Source: Nemertoderma westbladi | Taxonomy: Eukaryota > Xenacoelomorpha > Nemertodermatida > Nemertodermatidae | Direction of reading: 5' to 3' | DNA: 64,000 nucleotides | Assembly (NCBI GenBank): GCA_032718475.1 | Contig: JAUCBJ010000788.1 | Location: forward strand, 1 to 64,000 | In this document: positions 13,056-24,191 of the stretch, one piece after another | Layout: the number at the start of each line of letters is the position of its first letter | Position numbering within the stretch: the first letter of the stretch is position 1 | Position numbers and translations under genes: made by a program | Notes under the pieces: generated by a model | The model's database searches: none | What the model was told of the DNA's origin: nothing | The model's input: only the letters and a program-made list of their open reading frames with translations

Positions 13056-13751
13056 AGAACAAAATATAATAGTTCTAGAGAAAAAGTATTTTTTAATGAG
13101 TCGCTAATAGGTTATAGAATATTTTCAAAACCAACCCTAACCCTAACCCGAACTCTATCCGTATCCCTAACCATAAACCCAACCCTAACCATAACACTAA
13201 CCATAAACCCAACCATAACCATAACACTAACCATAAACCCAACCATAACCATAACACTAACCATAAACCCAACCCTAACCATAACACTAACCATAAACCC
13301 AACCATAACCATAACACTAACCATAAACCCAACCCTAACCATAACACTAACCATAAACCCAACCATAACCATAACACTAACCATAAACCCAACCATAACC
13401 ATAACACTAACCATAAACCCAACCACAACCATAACACTAACCATAAACCCAACCATAACCATAACACTAACCATAAACCCAACCCTAACCCGAACTCTAT
13501 CCCTAACCCAAACTATAAACCAATTTAAATTCAACCCCAACCAAATTTAAACCCAAACCTAACGAATTCATACATGGACATCTAGAATATCATTTTATAC
13601 TGTACCCTCTGTACTATGAACATTGTTTATATATATAACATTCTAGAATTATCTGAACAATACTAATACTGTCATACTAATATATACTATAGAACATGTT
13701 AGCTATTTTATTTAAAAATATTTTTTTCTTAGAACTAATATATTTTGTTCT
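13056..13751. mobile_element. Foldback or MITE-like element with telomere-like core
   Basis: The left end starts AGAACAAAATATAATAGTTC at 13056. The right end (13751 read backwards) starts AGAACAAAATATATTAGTTC. The inverted similarity continues inward, with indels, for about 70 bases. Between the arms lies a degenerate telomere-like array. No transposase is present. No clear target duplication was found (GTTCC on the left, AGAAAA on the right). It could be a non-autonomous DNA transposon whose core was replaced by a tandem array. Confidence 0.6.
13131..13563. repeat. 30-bp repeat made of degenerate telomeric hexamers
   Basis: It starts with AACCCTAACCCTAACCCGAA and settles into a 30-bp unit of five hexamers: CCCAAC, CCTAAC (or CATAAC), CATAAC, ACTAAC, CATAAA. 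About eleven units are followed by a decaying CCCTAACCC tail. The parent motif CCCTAA is the animal telomere repeat (TTAGGG on the other strand). Open frames across it are repeat by-products. Confidence 0.85.
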
Positions 13752-13929
13752 AGAAAAAATTAAAAGAGTGCATGACCAGGTGTAGTGGCGGCTTGTGAGA
13801 TGGTTCGCTCGCTCGTCGACGTCACTCCAGTGCGCTAGAGCAGTAGATTGGGCTACTTCGTAGATAGCATTCCGGAGTGAGTCATGGTAGGTGAGGTGAT
13901 CCTGTCTACCTCGGCGCCAAAGCCAACGT

Positions 13930-14499
13930 GGTGGTGGGGTCTGCAGGGGTGGGGCCAGGTGTAGGCCCTGAAGCGGTGGTGGGGTCTGCAGGGGTGGGGC
14001 CAGGTGTAGGCCCTGAAGCGATGGTGGGGTCTGCAGCGGTGGGGCCAGGTGTAGGCCCTGAAGCGGTGGTGGGGTCTGCAGGGGTGGGGCCAGGTGTAGG
14101 CCCTGAAGCGATGGTGGGGTCTGCAGGGGTGGGGCCAGGTGTAGGCCCTGAAGCGGTGGTGGGGTCTGCAGGGGTGGGGCCAGGTGTAGGCCCTGAAGCG
14201 ATGGTGGGGTCTGCAGCGGTGGGGCCAGGTGTAGGCCCTGAAGCGGTGGTGGGGTCTGCAGGGGTGGGGCCAGGTGTAGGCCCTGAAGCGATGGTGGGGT
14301 CTGCAGGGGTGAGGCCAGGTGTAGGCCCTGAAGCGGTGGTGGGGTCTGCAGGGGTGGGGCCAGGTGTAGGCCCTGAAGCGGTGGTGGGGTCTGCAGGGGT
14401 GGGGCCAGGTGTAGGCCCTGAAGCGGTGGTGGGGTCTGCAGGGGTGGCCCGGGTGGGGCCAGGTGTAGGCCCTGAAGCGGTGGTGGGGTCTGCAGGGGA
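13930..14499. repeat. 45-bp GC-rich minisatellite
   Basis: Thirteen or so copies of a 45-bp unit (GGTGGTGGGGTCTGCAGGGG, then TGGGGCCAGGTGTAGGCCCT, then GAAGC). 45 is a multiple of 3, so each frame repeats a 15-residue unit (for example a Pro/Thr/Gly-rich one), and several frames are open for 200 or more codons. Copies alternate GGTGG/GATGG and GGGG/GCGG in a two-unit pattern. It lies in an intron of the prominin-like gene; I do not regard it as coding. Confidence 0.9.
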
Positions 14500-15025
14500 C
14501 CTGAAGCCATGCGGACACAAAGCCAGTACTCCAATATTCCTTGTATAGGAAATGTAGGTCTCGGATCTATGATAGAATGGCTTGGAGCGGAGCCAGTCCC
14601 CTGCGTGTGCAAGGGAAGTGGAGTACGCCAGTGGGGCTTGGGAGTCTAGGACAGAGTCCACACAGTAGAGAACCGCTGGGTGACTATTGGTGATGCTTGA
14701 ATTTAATACATCCATTTAATTTGTAGAATTTAGTTTTTAATATATTGAGATACCGCGAGGATTTTAAGATTGATACTGAAGCAAAAGTATGTTATTGAAT
14801 GAATTTTAAAATTTAATTTATCAGCAAAAAAAAATATGTAGTATTATAGTAATAGTATTGCTGTTGCATGTCATGTTATGGTCCAGGGAATAATTGGCTC
14901 ACTTTTATGAAAAGCGTCAATGTTGTAAATCGGCCATAAGTCGGATCGTTGGTGACAAAAATGTGAATAATCTCCTGTTATGTTTGTTCAGTGGGATCAC
15001 GTTTGCGTCTCACACGCACATTTAT
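14500..15025. other. Intron, unique sequence left of the Helentron-like array
   Basis: No gene or repeat is recognised. It ends CACATTTAT at 15025; that T is the left flank of the first rolling-circle-like element. Confidence 0.4.
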
Positions 15026-15973
15026 TAGGAACCGAGAGGTTCATTACTGTAAGAATTGCTCGAGACTGGCTGGCTGGCTGACTGACTGACTGACTGATCT
15101 ACAGCCAAAACTACTCTAACGATTTTGATGAAATTTTCACAGCGGCTAGATACCGCGATTCTAAGTTCCCTGGAATGTTCCGCTATTTTGTCCATGAGCC
15201 GTGGGCTCGAAAAATAGACATAAACGAAAAAACGCCATAGGCGCAATGATAAAAACACCAGCTGGCACTCATGAAAAATGCATAGAGATAGCCTAGTAAT
15301 GCTATTCTATAGGAATGGCCACCTAACAAGGAAATGCTTTCTCTGCTTAGCTTGTAAGCTGAATGCCATTTTAGTTATTGTGTACTGTTGATAGCAGAGT
15401 TGACTGCTATGTTGTATGTATTTATTAAAATAATTTTCGTAGAGGGAAGTTAATTTGGGATTACTTTCTATCAGATGTAAGCAAAGCTGTTCAATGGGGT
15501 GGGTCATGGGACCCAAATATAGTACATTATGCATGGCAAACATTAATAAAATCATTCAGTCAACCTGGAGGGTATTTGCTTAGTTAACTCTACTGTGCGA
15601 AAAACGAATTTATAATGTTACCCATACTTCAGGTGAATGAATTTTTAGATATTTGTACTGAAGGCAACGATTTCTGATATAATTAAAATACAAGACAGGG
15701 GCTTGTTTCGATATAATATGTAGTTGCGCCCTTCTAGCAGCACGTGAGATGATCAAATAATAGACACAATGTTTGACTTTGTCCCTTCGAGCAGCACGTG
15801 AGTTTTGCTTTGACCCTTCGATATATGTATTTGCGCCCTTCGAGCAGCACGTGAATTACATCAAATAATAGACACATTGTTTGACTTTGTCCCTTCGAGC
15901 AGCACGTGAGTTTTGCTTTGACCCTTCGATATATGTATTTGCGCCCTTCGAGCAGCACGGGGAGTCGACTCAA

Positions 15974-17546
15974 GACCAAGCCGAGCCAAGCCGAGCCGAG
16001 CCGAGCCGAGCCGAGCCGAGCCGAGCCGAGCCGAGCCGAGCCGAGCCGAGCCGAGCCGAGCCGAGCCGAGCCGAGCCGAGCCGAGCCGAGCCGAGCCGAG
16101 CCGAGCCGAGCTGAGCCGAGCCGAGCCGAGCCGAGCCAGGCCGTGCCGAGCCGAGCCGTGCCGAGCCGAGCCGAGCCGAGCCGGGCCGGGCCGAGCCGGG
16201 CCGGGCCGGGCCGAGCCGAGCCGAGCCGAGCCGAGCCGAGCCGAGCCGAGCCGAGCCGAGCCGAGCCGAGCCGAGCCGAGCCGAGCCGAGCCGAGCCGAG
16301 CCGAGCCGAGCCGAGCCGAGCCGAGCCGAGCCGAGCCGAGCCGAGCCGAGCCGAGCCGAGCCGTGCCGAGCCGAGCCGAGCCGAGCCGAGCCGAGCCGAG
16401 CCGAGCCGAGCCGAGCCGAGCCGAGCCGAGCCGAACCGAGCAGAGCCGAGCCGAGCCAGGCCGAGCCGAACCGAGTCGAGCCGAGCCGAGCCGAGCCGAG
16501 CCGTGCCGAGCCGAGCCGTGCCGAGCCGAGACGTGCCGAGCCGAGCCGAGCCGAGCCGAGCCGAGCTGAGCCGAGCCGAGCCGAGCCGAGCCGAGCCGAG
16601 CCGAGCCGAGCCGAGCCGAGCCGAGCCGAGCCGAGCCGAGCCGAGCCGAGCCGAGCCGAGCCGAGCCGAGCCGAGCCGAGCCGAGCCGAGCCGAGCCGAG
16701 CCGAGCCGAGCCGAGCCAGGCCGTGCCGAGCCGAGCCGTGCCGAGCCGAGCCGAGCCGAGCCGGGCCGGGCCGAGCCGAGCCGGGCCGGGCCGAGCCGAG
16801 CCGAGCCGAGCCGAGCCGAGCCGAGCCGAGCCGAGCCGAGCCGAGCCGAGCCGAGCCGAGCCGAGCCGAGCCGAGCCGAGCCGAGCCGAACCGAGCAGAG
16901 CCGAGCCGAGCCAGGCCGAGCCGAACCGAGTCGAGCCGAGCCGAGCCGAGCCGAGCCGAACCGAGCCGTGCCGAGCCGAGCCGTGCCGAGCCGAGACGTG
17001 CCGAGCCGAGCCGAGCCGAGCCGAGCCGAGCCGAGCCGAGCCGAGCCGAGCCGAGCCGAGCCGAGCCGAGCCGAGCCGAGCCGAGCCGAGCCGAGCCGAG
17101 CCGAGCCGAGCCGAGCCGAGCCGAGCCGAGCCGAGCCGAGCCGAGCCGAGCCGAGCCGAGCCGAGCCGAGCCGAGCCGAGCCGAGCCGTGCCGAGCCGTG
17201 CCGAGCCGGGCCGAGCCGAGCCGGGCCGAACCGAGCCGAGCCGAGCCGAGCCGAGCCGAGCCGAGCCGAGCCGAGCCGAGCCGAGCCGAGCCGAGCCGAG
17301 CCGAGCCGAGCCGAGCCGAGCCGAGCCGAGCCGAGCCGAGCCGAGCCGAGCCGAGCCGAGCCGAGCCGAGCCGAGCCGAGCCGAGCCGAGCCGAGCCGAG
17401 CCGAACCGAGTCGAGCCGAGCCGAGCCGAGCCGAGCCGAGCCGAGCCGAGCCGAGCCGAGCCGAGCCGAGCCGAGCCGAGCCGAGCCGAGCCGTGCCGAG
17501 CCGAGCCGAGCCGAGCCGAGCCGAGCCGAGCCGGGCCGAGCCTAAT
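15974..17546. repeat. CCGAG pentanucleotide array, element A core
   Basis: Over 300 copies of CCGAG, with scattered CCGTG, CCGGG, CCAGG and CCGAA variants. A variant string (CCAGGCCGTGCCGAG, later CCGGGCCGGG) recurs near 16135 and 16718, showing internal segmental duplication. The unit lacks stops in all frames, which yields 570- to 690-codon readings (AEPSR or ARLGS repeats) that are not genes. The left border carries repeated TTCGAGCAGCACG words (15780-15960). Confidence 0.95.
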
Positions 17547-18020
17547 CGAGCCAAACCGAGCCGATCAAGCCAAGTCGAACTTAATCGTGCCCAATCGTGC
17601 AAGACCGAGCCGAGCTCGTTGTCAGACTGAGCCGAGTCAAGCCCAAATCGAATCGAGTCGAGCCCAATCGAGCCGGGTCGAGCCCAATCAAGCCTAGTCG
17701 AGCCCAATTGAGCCGGACCGAGCCAAGTCGAGCCCAATCGAGCCAGACTGAGCCAAGTTGAGCCAAATCGATCCGAGTCAAGCCCAATCAATCCCAATTG
17801 AGCCGATTCGAGCCGAGTCGAGCAGATTGAGCTGAATCGAGCCCAATTGAGCCAAGTCGAGCTGGACCGAGCCGAGTCGAACCCAATCGAGCTGATTGAG
17901 CCGAATCAAGCTGATTCGAGTCAGATCGAGCCGAGCCGAGCCTAATCGAGCCAAACCGAGCCGATCAAGCCAAGTCGAACTAAATCGTGCCCAATCGTGC
18001 AAGACCGAGCCGAGCTCGTT
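17547..18020. repeat. Decayed CCGAG-derived repeat, element A
   Basis: GAGCC units separated by GAGTCGAGCCCAATC-type variants. The block from CCTAATCGAGCCAAACCGAG to GAGCTCGTTGTC occurs twice, ending near 17623 and near 18023, so a 400-bp piece of the 3' part is duplicated. Confidence 0.8.
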
Positions 18021-18080
18021 GTCTCTTTTATTTGAAATAAAAAGTCGGTTCCTTATCGGGCCGCTAGGCCCGTCACTAGT

Positions 18081-19578
18081 TAGGAACCGAGAGGTTCATT
18101 ACTGTAAGAATTGATCGTGGCTGGCTGACTGATTGACTGACTGACTGACTGATCTACAGCCAAAACTACTCTAACGATTTTGATGAAATTTTCACAGCGG
18201 CTAGATACCGCGATTCTAAGGTCCCTGGTATGTTCCGCTATTTCGTCCATGAGCCGTGGGCTCGAAAAATAGACATAAACGAAAAAACGCCATAGGCGCA
18301 ATGGTAAAATAACACCAATAACAGCTGGTGTCGTGATGAAAAATGGCTTATGTAATGGATTTCTACACAAGGCTTAGTATAAATCGATGAGGTTGCCAAG
18401 ATTATTGTACTTAGTACACCCATACTGTTTGTTTAGGCCCTGCACTCTCTGTCAAAGCAAATATTAACTGGTTGGTTTAGTTTGAAATCTATTATCGCCT
18501 CAGCTGAATTACTCTTCCCAATGCATTTTATGGGAATATCTCACTCTGCTAATGTAAGCTGAATGACTTAAGTACACAGTGTGTTGGCTACATTAATGCC
18601 AACATTATTGCAAAATGTTTTATTGTTGGATTACTCTCTGTCAGTCTCCCCTTCAGAACATTGTATAGGGAATTTACTTTAGTTTACTCTACTGTGCCAT
18701 TCAGATGAATGGATTTGAACGATTGCCAAGTTACAGAGTTGGATCATTCTCTGACCATAGGCAAAGACATCAAATCTTTTTAAAAATATACTTTTTCCAT
18801 GTTTTTTTTTCTGACCAAAAATTTAAAAAAATAAATTTTCGTAGCCAGTACTGCCAATCGATTCGCCATCAAAAATAACGCAAAATTTTTTTTTTGCAAA
18901 ATTTTTAATTACTGTAAATTTTTGGCGACTGGGGGGGGTCAATTTTTTTCGATCCGCTATAACTCCGGAACGCTTTGTCCAAATTCGATGGGGTTTTCAT
19001 TTTTCAACTTAATTCGATGTCCTCTTTCAGCCTATCCATGTTTCGAAACCCCAAACAGCGCCGTTCAAAAATCATTTTTTTCTAGTTCTAGAATTTTACA
19101 AATTTCAAAAAAGTTGCAGTATTTTATTAACGCCTTTACGGAATTCGATAGCGTTTTCGATTTTTATATTAAACGCAATATCCTGAATCTCACTAGCCTA
19201 GTTTCGCGTCACCAATGCCAAGACTTCATACTTTTTGAGGAAAATTTTTCTAGAATAATTTTTATTTAATTACATTTATCGCGATTTCTTATTACTGGTT
19301 GCACATGAATTGATGGAGTTATCAATTTATTAACTAAACACGATATCGCGCATCGCACCAGCGTGGTTTCGAAATTCCAAAACGAGGTCTTCACTAGTTT
19401 CAGGTCGATTTTGTTCTAGAATTGAGCAACTAATAATAGATCGAATTTATTAATAATTATTGTATGAAATATGATTGTATTTTTACATAATTATTAGTTC
19501 TATACTAATTCTCGTTGTCTCTTTTATTTAATAAAATAAAAAGTCGGTTCCTTATCGGGCCGCTAGGCCCGTCACTAG
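18081..19578 (+). mobile_element. Helentron-like element B (class 1 ends, unique body)
   Basis: It starts TAGGAACCGAGAGGTTC one T after element A ends. It carries the GACT microsatellite and conserved block, then a 1-kb body with AT-rich words such as CCATGTTTTTTTTTCTGACC and CTATAACTCCGGAACGCTTT. It ends with TCGGTTCC, CGGGCC-GCTA-GGCCCG and CTAG at 19575-19578. A weak minus-strand frame in the conserved block (about 90 codons) is disrupted or changed non-synonymously in other copies, so I do not call it a gene. Confidence 0.65.
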
Positions 19579-19579
19579 T

Positions 19580-22500
19580 TAGGAACCGAGAGGTTCATTA
19601 CTGTAAGAATTGTTGGCTGATTGATTGACTGGCTGACTGGCTGGCTGGCTGGCTAATCTATAGCCAAAACTACTCTAACGATTTTGATGAAATTTTCACA
19701 GCGGCTGGATACCGCGATTCTAAGGTCCCTGGTATGTTCCGCTATTTCGTCCATGAGCCGTGGGCTCGAAAAATAGACATAAACGAAAAAACGCCATAGG
19801 CGCAATGGTAAAATAACACCAATAACAGCTGGTGTCGTGATGAAAAATGGCTTATGTAATGGATTTCTACACAAGGCTTAGTATAAATCGATGAGGTTGC
19901 CAAGATTATTGTACTTAGTACACCCATACTGTTTGTTTAGGCCCTAGGACACTCTGTCAAAGCAAATATTAACTGGTTGGTTTAGTTTGAAATCTATTAT
20001 TGCCTCAGCTGAATTACTCTTCCCAATGCGCACTCTATGGGAATATCTCCCTCTGCTAATGTAAGCTGAATGACTTAAGTACACAGTGAGTTGGCTACAT
20101 TAATGTCAACATTATTGCAAAATGTTTTATTGTTGGACTCTCTGTCAGTCTCCCCTTCAGAACATTGTATAGGGAATATACTTTAGTTTACTCTACTGTG
20201 CCATTCAGCTGAATGGATTTGAGCGATTGCCAAGTTACAGAGTTGGATCATTCTCTGACCATAGGCAAAGACATCAAATCTTTTTAAAAAGATACTTTTT
20301 CCATGTTTTTTTTTCTGACCAAAAATTTCAAAAAATTTTTTTCCGTAGTTTAGTCTACTGTGCCATTCAGCTGAATGGATTTGAGCAATTGCCAAGTTAC
20401 AGAGTTGGATCATTCTCTGACCATAGGCAAAGACATCAAATCTTTTTAAAAAGATACTTTTTCCATGTTTTTTTTCTGACCAAAAAATTTCAAAAAAAAA
20501 TTTTTTGTAGCCAGTACTGCCAATCGATTCGCCATCAAAAATAACGTAAAAAATTTTTTTTGCAAAATTTTAAATTACTGTAAATTTTTGGCGACTGGGG
20601 GGGGGGTAAATATTTTTCAATCTGCTATAACTCCGGAACGCTTTGTCCAAATTCGATGGGGTTTTTATTTTTCAACTTAATTCGACGTCCTCTTTCAGTC
20701 TATCCATTTTTCGAAACCCCAAGCAGCACCGTTCAAAAATTAATTTTTTCTAGTTCTAGAATTTTACAAATTTCAAAAAAGTTGCAGTATTTTCATGAAC
20801 GCCTTTATGGAATTCGATAGCGTTTTCGATTTTTATATTAAACGCAATATCCTGAATCTCACTAGTCTAGTTTCGCGTCACCAATGCCAAGACTTCATAC
20901 TTTTTGAGGAAAAGTTTTCTAGAATAATTTTTATTTAATTACATTTATCGCGATTTCTTATTACTGGTTGCACATGAATTGATGGATTTTTCAATTTATT
21001 AACTAAACACGATATCGCGCATCGCACCAGCGTGGTTTCGAAATTCCAAAACGAGGTCTTCACCCGAATGGAGCCGAGTTGAGCCCAATCAAGCCGAGCA
21101 AGCCAGACTGAGCCGAGTCAAGCCCAATCGAGTCGAGTCGAGCCCAATAGAGCCGAGTAGAGCCCCATCAATCCTAGTCGAGCCCAATTGAGCGGGACCG
21201 AGCCAAGTCGAGCCCAATCGTGCCAGACTGGGCCAATTTGAGCCAAATCGAGCCGAGTCAAGCCCAATCAATCCCAATCAATTGAGTCGAATCGAGCCCA
21301 ATTGAGCCAAGTCGAGCCGGACCGAGCCGAGTCGAACCCAATCGAGCCGATTGAGCCGAATAAAGCTGAGTCGACTCAGACCGAGCCGAGCAGAACCCAA
21401 TCGAGCCGAGTCGAGCGGTGTCACGCCAAATTGAGCCGGACTGAGTCGAGTCGAGACCAATCAAGCCGAGTCGAGCCCAATCGAGCTGAGTCGAGCCGGA
21501 CAGAGCCGAGTTGAGCATAATCAAGCCGAGTCGAGCCAGACTGAGCCGAGTTAAGCCCAATCGAATCGAGTCGAGCCCAATAGAGCCGAGTCGAGCCCAA
21601 TCAAGCCTGGTCGAGCCCAATTGAGCTGGACCGAGCCCAATTGAGCTGGACCGAGCCCAATTGAGCCGGACTATGCCAAGTTGAGCCAAATCGATCCAAG
21701 TCAAGCCCAATCAATCCCAATCGAGCCGAGTCGTGCGGATTGAGCCGAATCGAGCCCAATTGAGCCAAGTCAAGCCGGACCGAGCCAAGTCGAACCCAAT
21801 CGAGCCGAATCGAGCTGAGTCGACTCAGACCGAGCCGAGCCGAGCCGAGCCAAACCGAGCCGAGCCAAGCCGAGCCGAGCCGAGCCGAGCCGAGCCGAGC
21901 CGTGTCACGCCAAATTGAGCCCGGATTGAGCCCAATCAAGCCGAGTCGAGCCCAATCGAGCCGAGTTGAGCCCAATCAAGCCGAGTCGAACCAGACTGAG
22001 CCGGACCGAGCCAAGTCGAGCCCAATCGAGCCAGACTGCCGAGTCAAGCCCAATCAATCCCAATTGAGCCAAGTCGAGCCGGACCGAGCCGAGTCGAACC
22101 CAATCGAGCCGATTGAGCCGAATAAAGCTGAGTCGACTCAGACCGAGCCGAGCAGAGCCCAATCGAGCCGAGTCGAGCGGTGTCACGCCAAATTGAGCCG
22201 GACTGAGTCGAGTCGAGACCAATCAAGCCGAGTCGAGCCCAATCGAGCTGAGTCGAGCCGGACAGAGCCGAGTTGAGCATAATCAAGCCGAGTCGAGCCA
22301 GACTGAGCCGAGTTAAGCCCAATCGAATCGAGTCGAGCCCAATAGAGCCGAGTCGAGCCCAATCAAGCCTGGTCGAGCCCAATTGAGCCGGACCAAGCCC
22401 AGTCGAGCCGGACTGAGCCAAGTTGAGCCAAATCGAGCCGAGTCAACCCCAATCAATCCCAATCGAGCCGATTCGAGCCCAACCGAGCTGAGTCGAGACC

Positions 22501-22700
22501 AATCGAGCCGATTGAGCCGAATCGAGCTGAGTCGAGTCGAGCCCAATCAAGCCGAGTCGAGCCCAATCGAGACAAACCGAGCCGATCAAGCCAAGTCGAA
22601 CTGAATTGGGCCCAATCATGCCAGACCGAGCCGAGCTCGTTGTCTCTTTTATTTGAAATGAAAAGTCGGTTCCTTATCGGGCCGCTAGGCCCGTCACTAG
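19580..22700 (+). mobile_element. Helentron-like element C (class 1 ends, mosaic body)
   Basis: From its start to about 21062 the sequence follows element B closely, apart from an extra 120-bp direct duplication near 20185-20465. At the place where B continues with CACTAGTTTCAGG, C switches to decayed CCGAG-type repeat up to 22640, then joins the class 1 3' end (hairpin CGGGCC-GCTA-GGCCCG, CTAG at 22697-22700). It looks like a recombinant of a B-type and an A-type element. Confidence 0.6.
21066..22640. repeat. Degenerate CCGAG-derived repeat, element C
   Basis: Motifs GAGCCGAGTCGAGCCCAATC recur with many substitutions. A block of about 760 bp is repeated within it: GAGTCGAGCGGTGTCACGCC occurs near 21411 and 22171 with long matching flanks. 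It keeps a five-base rhythm, pointing to descent from a CCGAG array. Confidence 0.85.
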
Positions 22701-22701
22701 T

Positions 22702-24190
22702 TAGCAAGTCGTTAGACTTGATTACTGTAAGAATTGTTGGCTGATTGATTGACTGGCTGACTGACTGACTGACTGATCTACAGCCAAATCTACTCTAACG
22801 ATTTTGATGAAATTTTCACAGCATCTAGATACCGCGATTCTAAGGTCCCTGGCATGATCGGCTACTCCGTCCATAGCCTCTGGGCTCGAAAAATAGAGAT
22901 AAACGAAAAAACGCCATAGGCGCAATGGTAAAATAACACCCATGACAGCTGGTGTCCTGATGAAAAATGGCTTATGTAATGCATTTCTACACAAGGCTTA
23001 GTATAAATCGATGAGGTTGCCAAGATTATTATACTTAGTACACCCATACTGTTTGTTTAGGCCCTGCACTCTCTGTCAAAGCAAATATTAACTGGTTGAT
23101 TTCGTTTGTGGTTCTTTCTACACAGGCTTAGTATAAATCGATGAGGCTGCCAACTGGTTGGTTTAGTTTGCAATCTATTACCGCCTCAGCTGAATAACTC
23201 TTCCCCCTGCTGAATGACTATTAGGTATACAGTGTATCGGCTACATTAATGCCAACATTAATACTGTGGAGGCTGTATGCTTATAAGGTGGAATGTTTAC
23301 TCAGCCTTATACTGATACTCTGTAAGGCTAAGACTAACATTATAGTTTGAAATATAAAAATCACTTCTTATTATCTGTATTGGGTTAATAATCACTGTGG
23401 CATTCAAAATGTTTTATAGGTGATTGACATTTAGTGCAAGCTGAATGACTGTTAGTTACAGAGTACTACTGCACTGTATTTTATTTTTAAATCTTTCGTC
23501 CAACATTAATATTTTGGAGGTTGTATGCTTATAAGGCGAATGTTTACTCAGCTTCATACTGATACACTGTAAGTCTAACACTAACGTTATAGTTTAAAAC
23601 ATAAAAATCACTGCTTATTATCTGTATCAGGTTACACACTGTGGCATTCAAAATGTTTAAATGTTTTATAGGTGATTGATATTTAGTGCAAGCTGAATGA
23701 CTGTAGGTTACAGAGTACTATTGCACTGTATTTTATTTTTAAATCTTTTGGCCAACATTAATACTGTGGAGGCTGTGTGCTTATAAGGCGGAATGTTTAC
23801 TCAGCCTCATACTGATACTCTGTAAGGCTTACACTAACATTATAGTTTGAAATATAAAAATAACTGCTTATTATCTGTATTGGGTTAATCACTGTGGCAT
23901 TCAAAATGTTTTGTTAGGTGAATGACATTTAGTGGCTAAGATTATTCTCTGTCAGATTCCCTTCACACCATAGGCAAACATTGTTGAGGCTGAGGGAATT
24001 TACTTTAGTTTACTCTACTGAGTCATTCAGCTGAATGGATTTGAGCAATTGCCAAATTACAGAGTGGGATCTCTCTCTGACCATAGATAAATAACACTTC
24101 CCTTCTGAACAAAGGTAAACATTGTTGAGGGAACTTACCTTTGATTGACGACTTCCGACTTGCTTAACGGCGTCTTGACGCCGTCTCTAG
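22702..24190 (+). mobile_element. Helentron-like element D (class 2 ends)
   Basis: The 5' end is TAGCAAGTCGTTAGACTTGA with hairpin CAAGTC-GTTA-GACTTG. The 3' end is CGACTTGCTTA, then hairpin ACGGCGTC-TT-GACGCCGT, then CTAG at 24187-24190. The conserved block resembles class 1 but differs at several places. The body contains three copies of a 250-bp repeat. It is nearly identical to E, with roughly ten differences seen by eye, suggesting recent tandem duplication. Confidence 0.65.
23251..23935. repeat. 250-bp repeat, three copies, element D
   Basis: Copies start with CCAACATTAATACTGTGGAG near 23251, 23499 and 23751. Each includes GCTTATAAGG, CATTCAAAATGTTT and GCAAGCTGAATGACTGT; the third is shorter. 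Non-coding. Confidence 0.8.
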
Positions 24191-24191
24191 T

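Larger units (their letters stand above)
15026..18079 (+). mobile_element. Helentron-like element A (class 1 ends, CCGAG core)
   Basis: The 5' end is TAGGAACCGAGAGGTTCATT, with a local hairpin GAACC-GAGA-GGTTC. Next come a GGCT/GACT microsatellite and a conserved block (CTACTCTAACGATTTTGATG to about 15250). The body then carries a 1.6-kb CCGAG array. The 3' end has TCGGTTCC (complement of the 5' repeat), the hairpin CGGGCC-GCTA-GGCCCG and CTAG at 18076-18079. A 5' end pairing with a subterminal 3' repeat, then a hairpin and short tail, is the known layout of Helentrons/Helitron2 and their non-autonomous derivatives, which often hold tandem repeats. No Rep-helicase frame is present, so it is non-autonomous. 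Confidence 0.65.

Noticed and set aside
13677-14715. Pro/Thr-rich mucin-like protein
   Set aside because: 45-bp minisatellite open in several frames on both strands; no signal peptide or splice support.
15734-17797. Very long open frames on both strands (up to 687 codons)
   Set aside because: They translate the CCGAG array, whose unit has no stop in any frame; composition is a pure five-residue repeat.
18080-18370. Conserved minus-strand frame of 70-96 codons present in all seven Helentron-like elements
   Set aside because: Differences between class 1 and class 2 copies are mostly non-synonymous and often keep DNA hairpins instead; better seen as conserved element DNA than a gene.
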